Below are positions 60,600 to 64,000 of a DNA stretch of 64,000 nucleotides, one piece after another; within the stretch, counting starts at the first letter, position 1; every line of letters begins with the position of its first letter. The position numbers and the translations under genes were made by a program. Below the pieces are notes generated by a model. That model saw nothing but the letters and a program-made list of their open reading frames with translations, made no database searches and had not been told where the DNA came from. The stretch comes from Prorocentrum cordatum. Its lineage: Eukaryota; Sar; Dinophyceae; Prorocentrales; Prorocentraceae. The stretch spans positions 78,813-142,812 of the forward strand of contig CAUYUJ010020689.1 in the NCBI GenBank assembly GCA_963575745.1, in the 5' to 3' direction.

Positions 60600-60735
60600 A
60601 GAGATCCGATGTCTTGATGGCTTCCTTTCGGGGTCTCCAAGTCCCTGGGCGCTCTTTGTATCCTGAACCGCTTGTTGACGGTACTGGGGCCTAGCGAGGT
60701 ATTCCGGAGACCAAACATTATGGAACACCTTCTGC
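60600..60735 (+). repeat. Dispersed repeat N, copy 5
   Basis: GGGGTCTCCAAGTCCCTGGG ... CCGCTTGTTGACGGTACTGG ... CGGAGACCAAACATTATG. Confidence 0.55.
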
Positions 60736-60947
60736 CGATATTTCGCTTCACGACGCGAGGTTCCCAGACACCCTCAGCCATGACTTTTTCAATCCGCGGC
60801 CCCAGAGCTCCCGACCCCTTCCTCAGGAGCAGTTTTGCACCCCAGATCCTCTGTTGGTGGCCCCGGAGACCGAAATCGAGGAAGAATGTCGGGGACCTCA
60901 GACCTCCGACATCCTGGGTTTTCCCCCATCGCCCTCCCTTCCTAGCC

Positions 60948-62442
60948 TTAGGTCGGGCATGTCCTCCTACAGGCGGATTTTGGAAGAATTACCGTGGCGA
61001 CGTACCCAACCCCTGCGCGGTGCATGGCAAGAGTAGCTTGGGCGATTTGATGAGGGGGCGACGACGTGACATGGACGCATATACCTCTGCGAGCGGCATT
61101 CGGGAGGTTCGCAGGTCCCCGATCAAAGGAAAAAGCGTGGTAGAAATGATTAACTACGTGAACCCCTGAGTCAGTAAGGCAAGGTCCAAACGGAGAGGGC
61201 GGGCAACGGGCTTGAAACGTCGGCGGGGCAGCAACGACATGGCATGGCTCCCTCGAACCAAAATTCCCACGCGACGACGCATTTTCTGCACACCAGGACC
61301 CGCAGGCACCAGACACACCAGGCACATCAGGGATACGCCGGACCCAACAGCAGCCCTCGACAGCGTCGCAGAGCGCAGCCCCCGCCCCCCAGGGACGGCG
61401 AGGTCCCGCTCAGGTCTGCGAGGTGCCTCATTCCGCTGGACCCACCAATGGCCCTCGAAAATGGCGACAGTGTCGCAGAGCGCAGCCCCCCAGGGACGGC
61501 GAGGTCCCGCTCAGGTCTGCGCGGTGCCTCACTCCGCGGGACCCACCAGCAGCCCTCGAAGATGGCGACAATGTCGCAGAGCGCAGCCCACCAGGGACGG
61601 CGAGGTCCCGCTCAGGTCTGCGCGGTGCCTCACTCCGCTGGAACCACCAACAGCCCTCGAAAGTGGCGACAGTGTCACAAAGCGCAGCCCTCCAGGGACG
61701 GCGAGGTCCCGTTCAGGTCTGTGCGGTGCCTCACTCCGCTGGACCCACCAGCAGCCCTCGAAAGTGGCGACAGTGTCGCAGATCGCAGCCCCCCAGGGAC
61801 GGCGAAGTCCCACTCAAGTCTGCGCGGTGCCTCACTCAGCAGGACCCACCAGCAGCCCTCGAAAATGGCGACAGTATCGCAGATTGAAGCCCCCCAGGGA
61901 CGGCGAGGTCCTGCTCAGGTCTGCGCGGTGCCTCACTCCGCTGGACCCACCAGCAGCCCTCGAAAGTGGCGACATCGTCACAAAGCGCAGCCCTCCAAGG
62001 ACGGCGAGGTCCCGCTCAGGTCTGCGCGGTGCCTCACTCCGCTGGACTCACCAGCAGCCCTCGAACGTGGCGACAGTGTCGCAGAGCGCAGCCCCCCAGG
62101 GACGGCGGGGTCCCGCTCAGGTCTGTGCAGTGCCTCACTCCGCTTGACCCCCCAGCAGCCCTCGAACGTGGCGACAGTTTCACAAGATGCACACACAAGT
62201 GGTACCGCAGGCAAGCTGCACACACAAGAGGTAGACACAAGGCAAGAGGAGACAAGAGGGAGGCGGGAGGAAGGACGCAACCGCAGCGCTTCCTTCAAAA
62301 CGAATACCCAACCAAGAAGGGTTGGAAATAAAAGATAGTCCAAAAATATCAACCATGGCCAAAAGAGCACGACAGATCGTCACCGTACTATCTTATTCCT
62401 ACTCTGGAATATCCCTCCTGTAGAGGGACATGGTCGGCTCAG
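60948..62442 (+). mobile_element. Long family-A element framing the 101-bp satellite (inferred)
   Basis: Left-type end TTAGGTCGGGCATGTCCTCC then TACAGGCGGATTTTGG at 60948 and right-type end ATCCCTCCTGTAGAGGGACA then TGGTCGGCTCAG at 62442 are in the orientation of one element. The right part (AAAAGATAGTCC to the end) aligns with complete copies. Between them is mainly a 101-bp satellite. Same arrangement as 19431-22141. Confidence 0.5.
61310..62185. repeat. 101-bp satellite, eight to nine units
   Basis: GCCCTCGAAAGTGGCGACAG marks units at 61353, 61451, then exactly every 101 bp: 61552, 61653, 61754, 61855, 61956, 62057, 62158. The unit also contains GGGACGGCGAGGTCCCGCTC, an inverted GGGAC/GTCCC pair, and GTGCCTCACTCCGC. 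Open in several plus frames because the unit lacks stops. Confidence 0.95.
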
Positions 62443-62487
62443 CCCTGGCCTCCTGCTCTGAGCTGGGGTCGCCCGGCCCCCCCGCGC

Positions 62488-62610
62488 CTTGGTCATGCAC
62501 TCCTGGTGCAGGTCACCCCTTGTCTTCGCGTCCGCGCCGAGCGCCGCGGACGTGCTCGAGAGGTCTCCCTCCGCCGTGGCCTTCCTCTCGCCGCTCGACG
62601 CAATCCCCGC
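62488..62610 (-). CDS. Exon 4 of the coiled-coil gene
   Basis: Exactly 41 codons in phase 0: AGIASSGERKATAEGDLSST then SAALGADAKTRGDLHQECMT K. Acceptor CCGAG before GCGGGG, donor ACCAAG before GCGCGG (GC donor). The peptide continues exon 3 (ELAEAK) and leads into exon 5 (AQEFEAEVK). Confidence 0.8.
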
Positions 62611-62642
62611 CTCGGCAGGTACGGGCTGCATCGAATCGCGTC

Positions 62643-62790
62643 CTTCTCCTCCTCCTCCTCCTCCTCCTCCTCCTCCTCCTCCTCCTCCTCCTCCTGCTCC
62701 TCCTGCTCCTCCTCCTCCTCCTCCTCCTCCTCCTCCTCCTCCTCCTCCTCCTCCTCCTCCTCCTCCTCCTCCTCCTCCTCCTCCTCCTGC
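62643..62790. repeat. (TCC)n microsatellite inside intron 3
   Basis: Pure CTC/TCC with two CTG interruptions. Intron 3 spans 62611-62968 with GC-AG borders; the rest of it is rich in CGATTC words. Confidence 0.95.
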
Positions 62791-62968
62791 ATCGATCGGA
62801 CCGGAGACGGACCGAATCGCCACCGCATCGCCCAGAATCGAACCGAAGTCGGATCGCCGCGCCACGAGGCGGCTGGCCGCGGCTGGTGCCGGTGAACCGA
62901 ATCGAGCGGAGTTGGATGGGAATCGCGGCCCCCGCCCACGCATCGAATCGGCTCGCAGGCGTCCCTGC

Positions 62969-63091
62969 CTTGGCCTCCGCCAGCTCCTTCTCGCCGTACG
63001 CGATCTCGTCCTCGATCGACTGCTTGAGCTGCTGGAATGCGTGCAAGTTTGCCGTCTCGGCACTGCTGGCGCCCTGGAGCTGCCCCTGCGC
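62969..63091 (-). CDS. Exon 3 of the coiled-coil gene
   Basis: Exactly 41 codons in phase 0: AQGQLQGASSAETANLHAFQ then QLKQSIEDEIAYGEKELAEA K. Acceptor TTCAAG before GCGCAG, donor GCCAAG before GCAGGG (GC donor). Heptad pattern continues from exon 2. Confidence 0.8.
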
Positions 63092-63314
63092 CTTGAAGGG
63101 ATAAAGATAGGGGAGGACGGCTCAGGGGGGGAGAAACATTGAGCTGGAATCGGCGATACATCTCCAATGGATCTGCGATAGGCCCCAGGTAGCGAATCCG
63201 AACGTTCCTGGGCCGGGTGGGCTAGCAGGCCCCTATCGGCGATCACAGTGGGCGATGGGGGGCCGACGCATCCCCCCCATGAGCCTACTGCCCCCTCACG
63301 CTGCCCCTGAGCGC
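63092..63314 (-). mobile_element. Intron 2 built from TIR element, family F copy 1
   Basis: 223-bp GC-AG intron. The arms GGACGGCTCAGGGGGGGAGA (plus, 63109-63140) and, from the other end, CAGTAGGCTCATGGGGGGGA are inverted. The core ATCGGCGATACATC, GCGATAGGCCCC and CCCCTATCGGCGATCAC matches element F2 at 37763-37910. AAGGCGC stands at both exon borders. Confidence 0.7.
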
Positions 63315-63438
63315 CTTCTCGAGCAGGTCCGTCAGGGTCGCGACGATGTTAGCGGAGTGCCCCTCGTACACGGCGGCGGAGGGCGCGCCCATGTTGTCCC
63401 CGCCGTCCTCCGAGCCCTGCTGCACGAAGGAGTTCAGC
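63315..63438 (-). CDS. Exon 2 of the coiled-coil gene
   Basis: 124 bp: one base completing the split Arg codon from exon 1, then 41 codons, LNSFVQQGSEDGGDNMGAPS then AAVYEGHSANIVATLTDLLE K. Acceptor CCTGAG before GCTGAAC, donor GAGAAG before GCGCTC (GC donor). The GAPSAAVYEGHSANI segment is, from memory, a conserved block of the family. Confidence 0.8.
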
Positions 63439-63625
63439 CTCAGGAAGAAGAGCTGCACAGGCGTAGAACGTCGGAGGTCCGCGCAGTTTTCTTGGCTCGG
63501 CGCTGGGACCCCCTAGCGGCGCCTCCGGCGCCGCCCCTGGCAGGAACGGGCTTCCAACGCCGATCCAGAAAACCCGCGCGGACCACCGAAAGTCTGTGCT
63601 TATGCAGTTTGTTCTTCCTCGAAGC
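63439..63625 (-). mobile_element. Intron 1 is a complete TIR element, family D copy 1
   Basis: 187 bp with GC-AG borders. The two halves are inverted repeats of about 70 bp: AGGAAGAAGAGCTGCA ... TCGGAGGTCCGCGCAGTTTT ... TCGGCGCTGGGACC against AGGAAGAACAAACTGCA ... TCGGTGGTCCGCGCGGGTTT ... TCGGCGTTGGAAGCC. The centre is the GGCGCC hairpin (63510-63540). GAGGCT occurs at both exon borders as a 6-bp direct repeat. Nothing in the intron lies outside the element. A relative, D2, is at 31518-31730. Confidence 0.85.
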
Positions 63626-64000
63626 CTCTCGGCGTCGGCGGAGCTGAACATGGAGGCCTTGACCATCACGGCGAGGGCGTCGGCCACAGTGCCAGCCGAC
63701 TTGAGCTGCAGCATCGATGCGCCGTGCTTCTCAAGGAGGCCGATGGCCCGTTCGAGCGTGTCAATGATCTCCGACAGCTCCGTTTTCTCCGACAAGAACT
63801 CCGAGGACTCCCTCTCGCGGATGAATGTGCTCGCCTTCAGATCGGCCTGGTCGGTGGCGATGTCGGACGCTAGCTTCTCGGCCTTGGTCGTCAGCGACGC
63901 GATCAGGGCCGCCTCCTCCGAGATGGTGGCCTTGAGCTGCGTAGACTCCGACTCGGCCGTCTTTATGTCGAAGGAGAGATGCTTGCTGCGCTCTTCGCAC
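63626..64000 (-). CDS. Exon 1 in this window of a dinoflagellate coiled-coil protein gene
   Basis: 125 codons without a stop from the right edge: CEERSKHLSFDIKTAESEST, QLKATISEEAALIASLTTKA, EKLASDIATDQADLKAST, then TELSEIIDTLERAIGLLEKH and GTVADALAVMVKASMFSSAD AER, ending in a split Arg codon (AG then a GC donor, GCTTCG). Continuous heptads predict a long parallel coiled coil; no membrane segment. Together with exons 2-5 it gives 353 residues in one frame. I recall this as a large unnamed family in dinoflagellate proteomes; its function is unknown to me. The 5' part lies beyond 64000. Exons 2-4 are each 41 codons, which suggests growth by a repeated exon size. Expression, splicing and possible trans-splicing cannot be seen here. 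Confidence 0.8.

Noticed and set aside
61212-62338. Two overlapping plus frames of 311 and 364 codons
   Set aside because: Both are readings of the 101-bp satellite.

Overview
This window is nuclear DNA from a dinoflagellate. Four observations in the sequence support that. (1) A complete 22-nt match to the dinoflagellate spliced leader lies at 52742-52763. (2) A minus-strand gene has introns with GC-AG borders and the sequence AGGC repeated at both ends. (3) A non-LTR retrotransposon has a C-terminal Cys-rich domain of the kind I recall from dinoflagellate elements. (4) The DNA is GC-rich and dominated by triplet microsatellites, satellites and short terminal-inverted-repeat (TIR) elements. 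No rRNA, tRNA, CRISPR or bacterial-type operon was seen. Two 100-N assembly gaps lie at 6752-6851 and 41401-41500.

Layout. 1-1067 (minus) is a Gag-like open frame with two membrane segments that runs off the left edge. 1-9.4 kb is otherwise microsatellites and TIR elements. 9.4-10.0 kb (minus) holds a short terminal exon and a possible second exon of an unidentified gene. 9.9-12.5 kb (plus) is a frame-broken coiled-coil gene into which two different TIR elements inserted. 13.8-19.4 kb holds satellites and a decayed reverse-transcriptase fragment. 19.4-22.1 kb is a set of minisatellites framed by the two ends of TIR family A. 22.1-29.2 kb is TIR elements, a 107/108-bp satellite and a possible COX20-like exon. 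29.3-31.2 kb (minus) is a decayed LINE ORF2 with RNase H. 31.4-41.4 kb is a graveyard of short dispersed repeats. 41.9-45.1 kb (minus) is a broken gene with a RING-type finger, peppered with 14-bp hairpins. 47.8-50.3 kb is a tandem duplication.

The best-supported host gene lies on the minus strand and reads in from the right edge: exons at 63626-64000, 63315-63438, 62969-63091, 62488-62610 and 46634-46945. Joined, they keep one frame and encode a coiled-coil protein of a family I recall as multiplied in dinoflagellates. Intron 1 is a TIR element from end to end, and intron 2 largely so, with relatives elsewhere in the window; this is the introner pattern. Intron 4 is 15.5 kb long and contains satellites, the tandem duplication and, on the opposite strand, an apparently full-length LINE at 52742-59510.

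That LINE begins with the spliced leader itself, so it looks like a trans-spliced mRNA copied back into the genome. It sits between two long TCC-rich tracts. ORF1 (zinc finger plus coiled coil) and ORF2 (endonuclease, reverse transcriptase, CCHC, RNase H, Cys-rich tail) overlap in different frames, and the ORF2 frame is also open from the first AUG next to the leader.

At least ten TIR families were recognised by eye (A, B, C, D, E, F, G, J, K, L, O in the entries). Family B has clear 5-bp target duplications. Boundaries and families were read by eye, without alignment or database search.
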